Source: Pseudomonas sp. UBA4194
GTDB lineage: Bacteria > Pseudomonadota > Gammaproteobacteria > Pseudomonadales > Pseudomonadaceae
Length of the DNA stretch: 64,000 bases
Assembly (NCBI RefSeq): GCF_002379585.1
Contig: NZ_DFUE01000071.1
Location: 30,477 to 94,476, forward strand
Reading direction: 5' to 3'
Below, piece after piece: positions 54,188 through 62,348 of this stretch. The translations under genes and the position numbers were made by a program. The notes below the pieces were generated by a model. It did no database searches, was not told the DNA's origin, and worked only from the letters and a program-made list of their open reading frames with translations. Every line of letters begins with the position of its first letter. The stretch's first letter is position 1.

Positions 54188-55413
54188 AGAATTCAATGGC
54201 TTTATGCGCAGCGTTGCTCGGCCTGGCCATGGGCCAAGCTCACGCGGGCAGTGGTGGCGACTCCTACAACCTGGTGGAAAAGGGCCGCTACCTGACCACC
54301 CTGGGCGACTGCACCGCGTGCCATACGAAACCGGGCGGCGCACCGTTCGCGGGCGGCGTGGCGATCGACACGCCGTTCGGCAAACTGGTGGGGGCGAACA
54401 TTACCCCCAATGTGGCCAACGGGATCGGTAGCTGGAGTTTCGACGACTTCCAGAACGTGATGTCCAAGGGGCACAGCCCCGGCGGCAAGCTACTGTACGG
54501 CGCCATGCCGTACACCGCTTACACCAAGGTTTCGCGGGAGGATAACCAGGCCATCTGGGCATACCTGCAAACCTTGCAGCCGGTGGACAATGCGGTCGAA
54601 ACCAACCAGCTGCCCTTTCCGTTCAATGTGCGCACCGCCCTGATTGGCTGGAATCTGGTGAACTTCACCGAGGGTGAATTCAAGGCCAACCCGCAGAAGT
54701 CCGCGCAATGGAACCGTGGGGCCTATCTGGTGGAGGGGCTGGGGCATTGCGGAACCTGTCATACGCCGAAGAATCTGCTGGGCGGCGACAAGAACAGCGC
54801 GTTCCTGGGCGGCGCCAATCTGCAAGGCTGGGTGGCGCCGGACATCACCGCCAATAGCCATTCCGGCATCGGTGGCTGGAGCGCCGAAGACATCGTGCAG
54901 TATCTCAAGACCGGCGCCAACCGCTTCGACATTGCCTCCGGGCCGATGGCTGAAGAGGTGGAGCATTCCTCGCAGCACTGGAAAGACGAAGACCTGATGG
55001 CCGTCGCGGTCTACCTCAAGGATGAGCCCAAAGACGTCGCCGTGCCCAAAGCGCTGCCGGCCAGCGAAGCGGCCATGGTAGCGGGCAAGGCGATCTATGC
55101 CGATCGGTGCTCGGCTTGTCACGTGGGCAATGGTGAGGGGGTCGACGGCCTGTTCCCGAAACTGGCCAAGGCGCCGCTGGTCAATGGTGCCGATGCGGCG
55201 TCGATGATTCGCGTCGTATTGGCCGGTAGCCGCGCGGGGGCTACCGATGCAGCGCCAACCGCGCCGGCGATGCCATCGTTTGGCTGGAACCTGTCTGACG
55301 AGAATATTGCCGATGTAGTGACGTATGTCCGCAATAGCTGGGGCAACGCGGCGCCGGCGGTGTCGGCCGGTGAAGTGAAGGATCTGCGCAAGGCGATGTT
55401 GGACAACCGCTAA
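54184..55413 (+). CDS. Tri-haem cytochrome c subunit of the GMC dehydrogenase
   Basis: A 409-residue periplasmic or membrane-associated cytochrome with signal peptide MKNSMALCAALLGLAMGQAHA. Three CxxCH sites lie at residues 43-47, 189-193 and 309-313, one per cytochrome c domain, the arrangement of the electron-transfer subunit in gluconate, fructose and alcohol dehydrogenases. There is no clear C-terminal membrane anchor. The start overlaps the flavoprotein stop (ATGA). It passes electrons from the flavoprotein to ubiquinone. Confidence 0.92.
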   Translation: MKNSMALCAALLGLAMGQAHAGSGGDSYNLVEKGRYLTTLGDCTACHTKPGGAPFAGGVAIDTPFGKLVGANITPNVANGIGSWSFDDFQNVMSKGHSPGGKLLYGAMPYTAYTKVSREDNQAIWAYLQTLQPVDNAVETNQLPFPFNVRTALIGWNLVNFTEGEFKANPQKSAQWNRGAYLVEGLGHCGTCHTPKNLLGGDKNSAFLGGANLQGWVAPDITANSHSGIGGWSAEDIVQYLKTGANRFDIASGPMAEEVEHSSQHWKDEDLMAVAVYLKDEPKDVAVPKALPASEAAMVAGKAIYADRCSACHVGNGEGVDGLFPKLAKAPLVNGADAASMIRVVLAGSRAGATDAAPTAPAMPSFGWNLSDENIADVVTYVRNSWGNAAPAVSAGEVKDLRKAMLDNR

Positions 55414-55437
55414 GTACTGGGCCAGCCTGGCTGGCCC

Positions 55438-55558
55438 TATCGCGGGTAGAACCCGCTCCCACAGTGGAACCTCGTCACTGGCAAGATCTTCGTCACTGGC
55501 AAGATCTTCGTCACTGGCAACATCCCCTGTGGGAGCGGGCTCTGCCCGCGATGGGGCC
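55438..55558. repeat. REP inverted pair with an 18-bp triplication in its loop
   Basis: ATCGCGGGTAGAACCCGCTC faces GTGGGAGCGGGCTCTGCCCG. The loop contains GTCACTGGCAAGATCTTC starting at 55474, 55492 and 55510 (exact 18-bp period, the last copy diverging at its end). It lies between the convergent cytochrome and msrA genes. Confidence 0.88.
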
Positions 55559-55576
55559 GGCACTGGCGCGCCAGCT

Positions 55577-56083
55577 TTACCCGCGAGCGGGCAGCTTCCA
55601 ATCCGGGCGAATGAAATGGCAGGTGTAGCCATTGGGAATACGCTCCAGGTAATCCTGGTGCTCAGGCTCCGCCTCCCAGAAATCCCCCGCCGGGGCGATC
55701 TCGGTCACCGCTTTGCCAGGCCACAACCCGGACGCGTCCACGTCAGCGACGGTGTCCTCGGCCACACGCTTCTGCTCTTCATCGCGATAGAAAATCGCCG
55801 AGCGATAGCTCAGGCCGATATCGTTGCCCTGACGATTAGCCGTCGATGGGTCATGAATCTGAAAGAAAAACTCCAGAATCTGGCGATAGCTGATCACCTG
55901 CGGATCGAACACGATCTCGATGGCTTCGGCATGGGTGCCATGGTTGCGGTACGTCGCATTGGGCACATCGCCGCCGCTGTAGCCTACGCGGGTGGAGAGC
56001 ACCCCGGGATAACGGCGCAGCAGGTCTTGCATGCCCCAGAAGCAGCCGCCAGCCAAAAGGGCGGTTTCGGTCTGAGTACTCAT
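55577..56083 (-). CDS. msrA: Peptide methionine sulfoxide reductase MsrA
   Basis: A 168-residue enzyme reducing methionine S-sulfoxide in proteins. The catalytic Cys14 is in GGCFWGMQDL. The family motifs RVGYSGGDVPNATYRNHGTHAEAIEI, DPSTANRQGNDIGLSYRSAIF and EPEHQDYL follow. There is no signal peptide, so it is cytoplasmic. A second Cys near the end (NGYTCHF) could resolve the sulfenate. It is a single gene. Confidence 0.95.
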   Translation of the reverse strand: MSTQTETALLAGGCFWGMQDLLRRYPGVLSTRVGYSGGDVPNATYRNHGTHAEAIEIVFDPQVISYRQILEFFFQIHDPSTANRQGNDIGLSYRSAIFYRDEEQKRVAEDTVADVDASGLWPGKAVTEIAPAGDFWEAEPEHQDYLERIPNGYTCHFIRPDWKLPARG

Positions 56084-57187
56084 ATGGATATCCTTTGTCG
56101 TGTTGAACGGATGCCGGCCAGTTTAATACAGGAATCCAGGCAGCGGCGAAACGGTACCTGCTGATGATCCGGGACTTTGTCATTCGTTCCCGCGACCCGA
56201 TCGGACCCGCGACCACCTGGCGCAATCGAAGGCAACACCAACGGCTGGCCAGGCTCACCTACCGTTCGTCGATAGTTCTTAGGCTGCTATCCAAGGCGAC
56301 CCTACATATTCTTGACACCTCGACGGCGGTGCACGCGTGACACGGACACATCTGGAAAACCCATGGATGCCACTCGGATGGCTGCCTGGCCCGAGTTAGA
56401 GCAAGCGGTCGGGACAATCCACAGAAGCTGTGGATAACTCAGTGGACAACACCCTCTTCAACCCCGCAAAGCCATATAGAACGGGGGCCGCGGTCAAACT
56501 GTCGATTTTTTCACCAATCGAGAAAAGCGTTTTTTTTCATTGACTTAAACTTCGAATAGCGGTTAGCCATCCCGCCATGGCCGGCGTTACATCTATGTGA
56601 CAGATTGCGTGGCACATGTTGACAACCGCAATAAAAAGAGGCGCCTGAACGCACCAGATTCGGTCGCTGGGGCTGCTGACCCAGGAAAATCACGGGATTG
56701 CAGGGGTTTGAAAATGCCGTTGTCGGGTGCACAATACCCGGCTGCACACGGGTCTTCCCCATAGACTTCTGATTTTCAAGAAACTGCTTGCCGACTCAGC
56801 CAGCGTTGGGGTAGGCTTACGACCGTTAGTACCAAGCTGAAAGTCAATTAGGCCGAAGCAGTCTTGATCTCAAGACCGGCCGCCACGATGGTCCCCCAGG
56901 TAAAGCTTTCCGACTTGCGAACAAGTCCGGCATCCAGCGTATTACTCTGCAACGACCAACCTGCGATTGATCAGGATCTTCACCCAGGGCACCAGAACCT
57001 TAGCCCCGGTCGTGTTGCCTGCCCTCCTAAGTACCTACCAGTCAGCCCAAGCGCCCACCTTATATTGCGCTGATCACTGGCTGTCTTGTTCCAGACAGGT
57101 TCTTCGCCCGGCCCAAAGGCCCGCGCTACTGGAACGTTTTCATCGATCATGGCTCCAAGTCGTGACCATTGCAGGAACACACTAAAA
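56084..57187. other. 1.1-kb non-coding stretch with hairpins and A/T-rich segments
   Basis: No reading frame here has plausible composition or start. The features are a DnaA-box hairpin at 56418-56438; an A/T-rich block at 56500-56550 (GATTTTTTCACC, GTTTTTTTTCATTGACTTAAAC) with promoter-like words; CAATAAAAAGAGG at 56631; and paired words such as TTGATCTCAAG and GGCCCAAAGGCCC. From about 56700 to the DUF3509 start, structured GC-rich segments alternate with open ones, as in a long leader or a separate RNA. I could not match it to a known RNA family. Confidence 0.4.
56418..56438. promoter_or_regulatory. DnaA-box palindrome
   Basis: ATCCACAG-AAG-CTGTGGAT forms an 8-bp perfect stem. The right arm, TGTGGATAA at 56430-56438, is an exact DnaA box (TTATCCACA on the minus strand). 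A degenerate copy, AGTGGACAA, follows at about 56442. Confidence 0.6.
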
Positions 57188-57409
57188 ATGACTCATATCC
57201 ATACTCAGGATGCCATTCGCACCCTAACCAATGCTTTCGCACCGATGAACTGCCTGATTCTGGCCGCCCGCAAAGGCTGCTTCAGCTTCACCGTAGTCAA
57301 CGAATACGGCATCGCTCGCCACACCGAGCGGCTGTATCCGGAACAGTATTCCAGCGCCGAACCGCTGCAGGCTGTCATCGACCGCACCCGTCAGGCACTG
57401 GTTGCCTGA
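57188..57409 (+). CDS. DUF3509-like small protein
   Basis: 73 residues (MTHIHTQDAIRTLTNAFAP...). An alpha-beta-beta-beta-alpha pattern and the ending LQAVIDRTRQALVA resemble the pseudomonad DUF3509 family, for which no function is known. The ATG at 57188 follows a weak purine-rich stretch (GCAGGAAC); the longer frame upstream does not look coding. It has a strong terminator of its own. Confidence 0.65.
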   Translation: MTHIHTQDAIRTLTNAFAPMNCLILAARKGCFSFTVVNEYGIARHTERLYPEQYSSAEPLQAVIDRTRQALVA

Positions 57410-57425
57410 CCTGCGGCGAACGCCC

Positions 57426-57451
57426 AAAAGCCCCGAATCCTCGGGGCTTTT
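57426..57451 (+). terminator. Rho-independent terminator
   Basis: AAGCCCCGA pairs with TCGGGGCTT across a short loop, followed by TTTT. It ends the DUF3509 transcript. Confidence 0.88.
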
Positions 57452-57646
57452 TTATGGGCGCCTTAAAACCCCAAGGCATATGCTGATCCAACCCTCAGCG
57501 CATTTGATTTAAAAACAGTCCTTTACAGCACATATATGACACTACACTTCAATTCAAGCGGCCTGAGCCGCTCAAGGCGGGCCTGACCGATTCACCGCTG
57601 CCAAGCGCCGGGCTCGCCGACTTTCCTCTCTTGGTTCGAGGCATAT

Positions 57647-58117
57647 ATGGGCATCGCCGCCAGTGAACTCAGCCGTTTCGTGATCCGCCCCACCCTTATT
57701 TACTTGGGACGCGACTGCCCCACTGCCCAGGCGCTGCTGCTGGGTATCGCCGCCAGCCAGACGGCGCTGGGCACGGCCCTGCATGGCCGGCGCTGCCACG
57801 GCCTGTATCGCATCGCCGAAGCTCGACACCAGCACCTCTGGGACGACTACCTGGCCCGTGACCCGGATCTGGCCAGCCTGGTAAGTGGTCTGGCCAGCCA
57901 GCACGCCTTCCTCGGCGCCCCTCATCTCGAATTAACTGTAAATTTACGTTACGCAACGGCCATCGCCTGGTTACTGATCGAGCAGCAAGAACTGGCCTTG
58001 CCTGACGTGGACGACGTGACTGCCATGGCGAGAATCTGGCGTCAGATTTTCCATCCGCAAGGCCGCCTGCGTGACTTCAGTACGGCCTGGCGCACCTGCG
58101 TGACAAGCCCGGCCTGA
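57647..58117 (+). CDS. Conserved-looking hypothetical protein
   Basis: 156 residues, soluble, helical. It has Ala/Leu-rich segments (AQALLLGIAASQTALGTALHG) and a charged C-terminal half. No signal peptide or known motif. TTGGTTCGAGGC precedes the ATG at 57647. Codon use matches neighbouring genes, so I accept it as real, but I recognise no family. It lies between the DUF3509 gene and fadL and is not obviously linked to either. Confidence 0.6.
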   Translation: MGIAASELSRFVIRPTLIYLGRDCPTAQALLLGIAASQTALGTALHGRRCHGLYRIAEARHQHLWDDYLARDPDLASLVSGLASQHAFLGAPHLELTVNLRYATAIAWLLIEQQELALPDVDDVTAMARIWRQIFHPQGRLRDFSTAWRTCVTSPA

Positions 58118-58281
58118 TAAGGATGGTGATTGAATCGGAATGCATATGGGTGATGGTCAGTTGTAGGCCGTTTCCTACATGGTCGGATTGTCCTACAAAA
58201 CCGCTCTAAATCGAGTGTTTCAAGCTATAGCGCTTGGGCGAAAATGTTGGTAGTTTCCGCTCCAGTGATCCCCTGGAGTTA

Positions 58282-58289
58282 AACAATAA
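58282..58289 (+). promoter_or_regulatory. A-rich Hfq/Crc-type motif at the fadL start codon
   Basis: AACAATAA matches AANAANAA and reaches the first base of the fadL ATG, four bases after the GGAG SD. Hfq/Crc bound here would block initiation. Confidence 0.5.
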
Positions 58290-59560
58290 TGAAAAAAGCA
58301 ATGCTCAAGACCACTCTCGGCCTCGCCGTCACCCTGGCGTCAAGCCAGTTGTTTGCCGCAGGCTTCGCCCTGAACGAGCAAAGCATCAGCGGTATGGGGA
58401 CGGGATTTGCCGGTCGTTCATCGTCTGCCGACGACGCCAGCACCGTGTACGGTAACCCCGCCGGCATGTCCCGCATCAAACGCGAGCAAGTGACAGGTGG
58501 CGTCGCTGCCATCAACGCCAAGACCGACATCAACGGGCGTGGCACCTTCGGCGGCAGCAACGACGGCGACATGGTCCCGGTGGTAGCCGTTCCAATGGGC
58601 TACTACGTCAAGCCTATCGACGATCACTGGGCCTTCGGCTTCGGCATGTATGCACCTTTCGGTCTGGTGACGGATTACGAAAGCGGCTTCGCCGGCCGCT
58701 ACTGGGGCGACAAGAGTCAGGTCCAGGTCGTCACCCTGCAACCGACTGTCAGCTATGCCTTCAACGACAGGGTGTCGATCGGTTTCGGCCCTACCATCAA
58801 CCGCATCGACGGTGAACTGACTTCCGCCACGCTGACCGCCGCCACCCCGGGGCGCAACGATGGCAAGGTCAAGATCAAGGGTGACGATACCGCGTTGGGC
58901 TTCAACGTCGGCGTGCTGGTGCAAGCCACCGACAGCACTCGCCTGGGCCTGACCTACCACTCCAAGGTCAAGTACAAGCTGGACGGCGACACCAAGATCC
59001 AGGGCGTGGGTTTCGGCCCATTCAATGGGCGCAAGTTCGATGCTTCGCTGGACATTTCCACGCCTGAATCCGTCGACTTCTCCGTGACCCACGAGCTGAA
59101 CGAAGATTGGACGCTGTATGCCGGAAGCACTTGGACACGTTGGAGCCGCCTGGATGAAATCCGTGTGGAGAACAGCGGCGTCCCTGTTCAGCTAGGCGGC
59201 GCGGCAGGCCCGATCGGCACCATCACCGAAGAACAGGACTGGCATGACACCTGGTCCCACGCCATCGGCGCGGCCTACAAGCTGAACAAGCAGTGGACAC
59301 TGCGTACCGGCTTCTCGGTGGATCAGTCCCCCACCAACAACGTCAACCGCTCGCCGCGCATCCCTACCGGCGATCGCAAGGCCATCAGCTTCGGCGCTGG
59401 CTGGAGCCCAACCGACGATCTGACCATCGACTTTGCCTACTCCTACCTCAAGGAAGACGATGCCAAGATCAACCTGGTCAGCGCCACCAAGGGCGCCTAC
59501 CAAGCCAAGTACGAAAACAGCGCGCATGGTTTTGGCGTAGGTGCGACGTACCGCTTCTAA
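58289..59560 (+). CDS. fadL: FadL-family outer-membrane transporter (OmpP1/FadL/TodX)
   Basis: 423 residues. The signal peptide ends at LFAAG (about 24). The mature start FALNEQSISGMGTGFAGRSSSADDASTVYGNPAGMSRI is the FadL N-terminal hatch with its NPAG motif. A 14-strand barrel follows, ending in VGATYRF with the terminal Phe. It lets long-chain fatty acids or other hydrophobic compounds cross the outer membrane. An A-rich motif at the start codon suggests catabolite control. It ends in a strong terminator. Confidence 0.92.
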   Translation: MKKAMLKTTLGLAVTLASSQLFAAGFALNEQSISGMGTGFAGRSSSADDASTVYGNPAGMSRIKREQVTGGVAAINAKTDINGRGTFGGSNDGDMVPVVAVPMGYYVKPIDDHWAFGFGMYAPFGLVTDYESGFAGRYWGDKSQVQVVTLQPTVSYAFNDRVSIGFGPTINRIDGELTSATLTAATPGRNDGKVKIKGDDTALGFNVGVLVQATDSTRLGLTYHSKVKYKLDGDTKIQGVGFGPFNGRKFDASLDISTPESVDFSVTHELNEDWTLYAGSTWTRWSRLDEIRVENSGVPVQLGGAAGPIGTITEEQDWHDTWSHAIGAAYKLNKQWTLRTGFSVDQSPTNNVNRSPRIPTGDRKAISFGAGWSPTDDLTIDFAYSYLKEDDAKINLVSATKGAYQAKYENSAHGFGVGATYRF

Positions 59561-59581
59561 GCCATTACGGCTGGAAGGTAG

Positions 59582-59609
59582 AAGCCCCGACTTGTTCGGG
59601 GCTTTTTTT
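59582..59609 (+). terminator. Rho-independent terminator
   Basis: AAGCCCCGA-CTTG-TTCGGGGCTTTTTTT: a 9-bp stem with a T-run, about 20 bases after the fadL stop. Confidence 0.92.
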
Positions 59610-59633
59610 GGTGCGGCGGGGGATGGGGATGGG

Positions 59634-59656
59634 GACGCGGCTTACGCCGCTGCTAC
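59634..59656. repeat. Single REP arm
   Basis: The reverse complement of the arm at 44816-44838 and of one half of the pair at 31181-31291, at the end of the peroxidase gene. Confidence 0.7.
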
Positions 59657-60195
59657 GGGGTGGCGAGGGCTTTTTCGATGGCGGCGACGAATTCGGGGTC
59701 GTCGGGTTTGGTCAGGCTGGAGAAGTTACCGACCACCTTACCTTGGCGATCCACCACGTATTTGTAGAAATTCCACTTCGGCGCGCTGCTCTGCTCGGCC
59801 AACACCTTGAACAGGTGGGTCGCGTCATCGCCGCGCACAGCTTGCGGTTCGGTCATGGTGAAGGTGACGCCATAGTTGGCGTAGCACACCTTGGCGGTCT
59901 CGGCGCTGTCCTGGGCTTCCTGCTTGAAGTCGTTGGACGGCACTCCCACCATCTCCAGGCCTTTGCCGTGATAGCGCTTGTACACCGCTTCCAGGCCCTC
60001 GAACTGGCTGGCGAAGCCGCAATAGCTGGCGGTATTGACCACCACCAGCGGCTTGCCTGCAAACTGCTCGCACAAATCGATCGGCTGCTTGGTGCGTAGT
60101 TTCGGCAACTCACCCTGCAACAACACCGGACAGCCAGCCGCTGCAGCAGAACCGCTGAACAGCATTACCAGACCTGCAATCAACGCTTTATTCAT
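59653..60195 (-). CDS. Periplasmic glutathione peroxidase
   Basis: A 180-residue thiol peroxidase of the GPx family with a signal peptide (MNKALIAGLVMLFSGSAAAAG). The peroxidatic Cys59 is in VVNTASYCGF. The usual Gln of the NQF motif is Asp here (SNDFKQ), and WNFYKY supplies the Trp-Asn pair. The export signal suggests it detoxifies peroxides in the periplasm, probably with a thioredoxin-like donor. It lies 15 bases after the small membrane protein gene and so probably shares a transcript with it and the MFS gene. Confidence 0.87.
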   Translation of the reverse strand: MNKALIAGLVMLFSGSAAAAGCPVLLQGELPKLRTKQPIDLCEQFAGKPLVVVNTASYCGFASQFEGLEAVYKRYHGKGLEMVGVPSNDFKQEAQDSAETAKVCYANYGVTFTMTEPQAVRGDDATHLFKVLAEQSSAPKWNFYKYVVDRQGKVVGNFSSLTKPDDPEFVAAIEKALATP

Positions 60196-60210
60196 AACGG
60201 TCTCAACCCT

Positions 60211-60333
60211 TCAGCAAAGGCTCATGTTCAATTGCAGCAATGCCAGGCCGCCTTGCTGCCAACCCCACCAGGCCATCGCCAGCAGCAACGCCAGCAGCGC
60301 GGTAATTGCCAGGCGCCACGGACGAAGGCTCAT
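60211..60333 (-). CDS. 40-residue single-pass membrane protein
   Basis: MSLRPWRLAITALLALLLAM, then AWWGWQQGG and LALLQLNMSLC: a basic start, one hydrophobic helix (residues 8-24) and a Trp-rich edge. Its ATG overlaps the stop of the MFS gene (ATGA), which implies translational coupling, and the peroxidase gene starts 15 bases after its stop. I recognise no family. Being held between two real genes with tight spacing supports it as a genuine small protein. Confidence 0.6.
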   Translation of the reverse strand: MSLRPWRLAITALLALLLAMAWWGWQQGGLALLQLNMSLC

Positions 60334-61538
60334 GCCATGCCCCCCACCGGCTGCAGACGCGCCACCGGCTGCTCGCGCACCGGCCAATTCAGCGCGCCAG
60401 CCAACAGGCTGAGGGCAATGGAGATCTGCCAGACCAGGTCGTAGCTGCCGGTTTGATCATAGACCACCCCACCCAGCCAGCCGCCCAGAAAGGCGCCCAA
60501 CTGGTGAAACAGAAACACGATACCGCCCAGCATCGACAGGTTGCGCACACCGAACAGCGTCGCCACCGTGCCATTGGTCAACGGCACGGTCGACAGCCAC
60601 AGCAGCCCCATGGCGATGCCGAACAGGCACGCGCTGAAGGTGGTCACCGGGAACCAGAGGAACAGCGCGATCACCACCGCGCGCAGCAGGTACAGCGCCG
60701 TGAGCAGCCGCGGCTTGGACATGCGCCCGCCCAGCCAGCCGGCGATGTAGGTGCCGAAGATATTGAACAAGCCCACCAGTGCCAACACCGTGGTGCCGAC
60801 CGTGGCAGGCAGGTGCTGGTCAACCAGATAGGACGGCAGGTGCACGCCGATGAACACCACCTGGAAGCCGCACACAAAAAAACCCAATGCCAGCAGCCAG
60901 AACCCGGAGTGCCCGCACGCCTCGCGCAAGGCTTCGCCCAACGTCTGGTCATGACCCTGCGCCGCAATGGGGCGATCCTTGAGCATGCTGACCAACGGCA
61001 CGATGAACGCCACCATGATGCCCATGACCAGCAGCGCTGCCGACCAGCCCAGCCAACTGATCAGCCCCAGGGTGCCCGGCAGCATGGCGAACTGACCGAA
61101 GGAACCGGCCGCGCTGGCGATGCCCATGCCCATGCTCCGTTGCTCGGCGGGCAGCGCCCGACCGACCACCCCCAGAATGACCGAGAAGGAAGTACCCGAC
61201 AGCCCGATCCCGATCAACAGGCCGGCGCTCAGGGTCAAGCTCAGTTCGGAATTGGAAAGCCCCATGAACACCAGGCCCAGGGCGTACAGGACGCCACCGA
61301 TCATGACCACTCGCGCGGCACCGAAGCGATCGGCCAAGGCACCGGCAAACGGCTGAGCCAGCCCCCAGATCAGGTTCTGCAAGGCAATAGCCAGGGCAAA
61401 TACCCCCCTGCCCCAGCCAAATTCGGCGCTCATGGGTGCGAGAAACAGGCCGAACCCGTGGCGGGTGCCCAGGGAAAGCGCAAGAATCAGAGCCGCGCCC
61501 AGCAGGACCCAACCGCTGGTACGCCATACCGATGTCAT
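60330..61538 (-). CDS. MFS transporter (monocarboxylate-like)
   Basis: A 402-residue, 12-helix carrier. GTRHGFGLFLAPMSAEFGWGRGVFALAIALQNLIWGLAQP and ALADRFGAARVVMIGG are typical of the bacterial OFA/monocarboxylate-type MFS. The substrate is unknown. It leads a small operon: MFS, 40-residue membrane protein (4-base overlap), periplasmic peroxidase. The start MTSVWRTSGWVLLG gives a normal first helix. Confidence 0.85.
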   Translation of the reverse strand: MTSVWRTSGWVLLGAALILALSLGTRHGFGLFLAPMSAEFGWGRGVFALAIALQNLIWGLAQPFAGALADRFGAARVVMIGGVLYALGLVFMGLSNSELSLTLSAGLLIGIGLSGTSFSVILGVVGRALPAEQRSMGMGIASAAGSFGQFAMLPGTLGLISWLGWSAALLVMGIMVAFIVPLVSMLKDRPIAAQGHDQTLGEALREACGHSGFWLLALGFFVCGFQVVFIGVHLPSYLVDQHLPATVGTTVLALVGLFNIFGTYIAGWLGGRMSKPRLLTALYLLRAVVIALFLWFPVTTFSACLFGIAMGLLWLSTVPLTNGTVATLFGVRNLSMLGGIVFLFHQLGAFLGGWLGGVVYDQTGSYDLVWQISIALSLLAGALNWPVREQPVARLQPVGGMA

Positions 61539-61626
61539 TATTGTTTTCTCCAGGCAGGACGGGACAGACGGCGATTGTATGCCTTTTTGTTTCAGGACGC
61601 CGTAGCAGCAACGTCGTCAGTCTGTC

Positions 61627-62346
61627 CTACAGCGCCCAGCTGACCAGCACCGCCAGCTCCAGCAATTCCAGCAGTGCCCCTGCCGTATCCCCGGTGGTGC
61701 CGCCCAGGCGCCGGAGCATGAGCTTGCGCAGCCAGCAGAACACCAGCAGCGCGATTGCGACTACCCACCCGCCTGCCAGGTACAGCGATGCCACGGCAAC
61801 CAGCGCCAGCACCCAACGCCCTGCAGGGGCCGGCAGATGGTCTGCCAACGCCTGCCCCAGGCCGCCGGCGCGCACGTAGGGAGTACACAGGAACAAACCC
61901 AGCAACGCTGCCCGCCCAAGGACCGGCGCGACCAAGAGCGCAAGACTCTGCCCGTTCTCGAGCAACGCGAGCAAGGCGCAGAATTTAAGCAGCAACACCA
62001 ACACCAGAGTGACCACGGCGATGGGCCCACTGCGCGGGTCTTTCATGATGGTCAGCGTGCGTTCGCGGTCGCCAAAGCCGCCGAGCCAGGCATCAGCGCT
62101 GTCGGCCAGGCCGTCCAGATGCAAGCCGCCACTGAGCAAGACCCAGGCCGTCAACAGCAAGGCGGCGTGCAGCAAGGCCGGCGTGCCGGCCAGCACGCCA
62201 TCGAGCAGGCAGAGCAGCCCACCGAACACCAGGCCCACCGCCGGATAGAACAACAGCGAGCGGCCCAAAGCCTCTGGCGCGGGCATGCCGGGCAGCTTGA
62301 CCGGCAGGCTGCTGAGAAACTGCAGGGCGATCCAGAACGGCAGCAT
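61627..62346 (-). CDS. cobS: Adenosylcobinamide-GDP ribazoletransferase (cobalamin synthase)
   Basis: A 239-residue inner-membrane enzyme joining adenosylcobinamide-GDP and alpha-ribazole to make adenosylcobalamin. The diagnostic segment GGLHLDGLADSADAWLGGFGDRERTLTIMKDPRSGPIAV is complete, including the metal-binding DGLAD. Several helices follow. It starts 2 bases after the stop of the phosphatase gene and forms the end of the cobT-cobC-cobS run. Confidence 0.96.
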   Translation of the reverse strand: MLPFWIALQFLSSLPVKLPGMPAPEALGRSLLFYPAVGLVFGGLLCLLDGVLAGTPALLHAALLLTAWVLLSGGLHLDGLADSADAWLGGFGDRERTLTIMKDPRSGPIAVVTLVLVLLLKFCALLALLENGQSLALLVAPVLGRAALLGLFLCTPYVRAGGLGQALADHLPAPAGRWVLALVAVASLYLAGGWVVAIALLVFCWLRKLMLRRLGGTTGDTAGALLELLELAVLVSWAL

Positions 62347-62348
62347 GC

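Noticed and set aside
52436..54343. 635-codon open frame on the minus strand
   Set aside because: Antisense to the GMC flavoprotein gene; His/Gly/Arg/Val-rich with no motif.
56511..56762. 83-codon frame on the minus strand in the long intergenic stretch
   Set aside because: No SD, unusual composition, no family resemblance, and it runs through a T-rich hairpin region.
60306..61643. 445-codon open frame on the plus strand
   Set aside because: Antisense to the MFS gene; extremely Gln/His/Arg-rich, as expected from the complement of a hydrophobic membrane protein gene.
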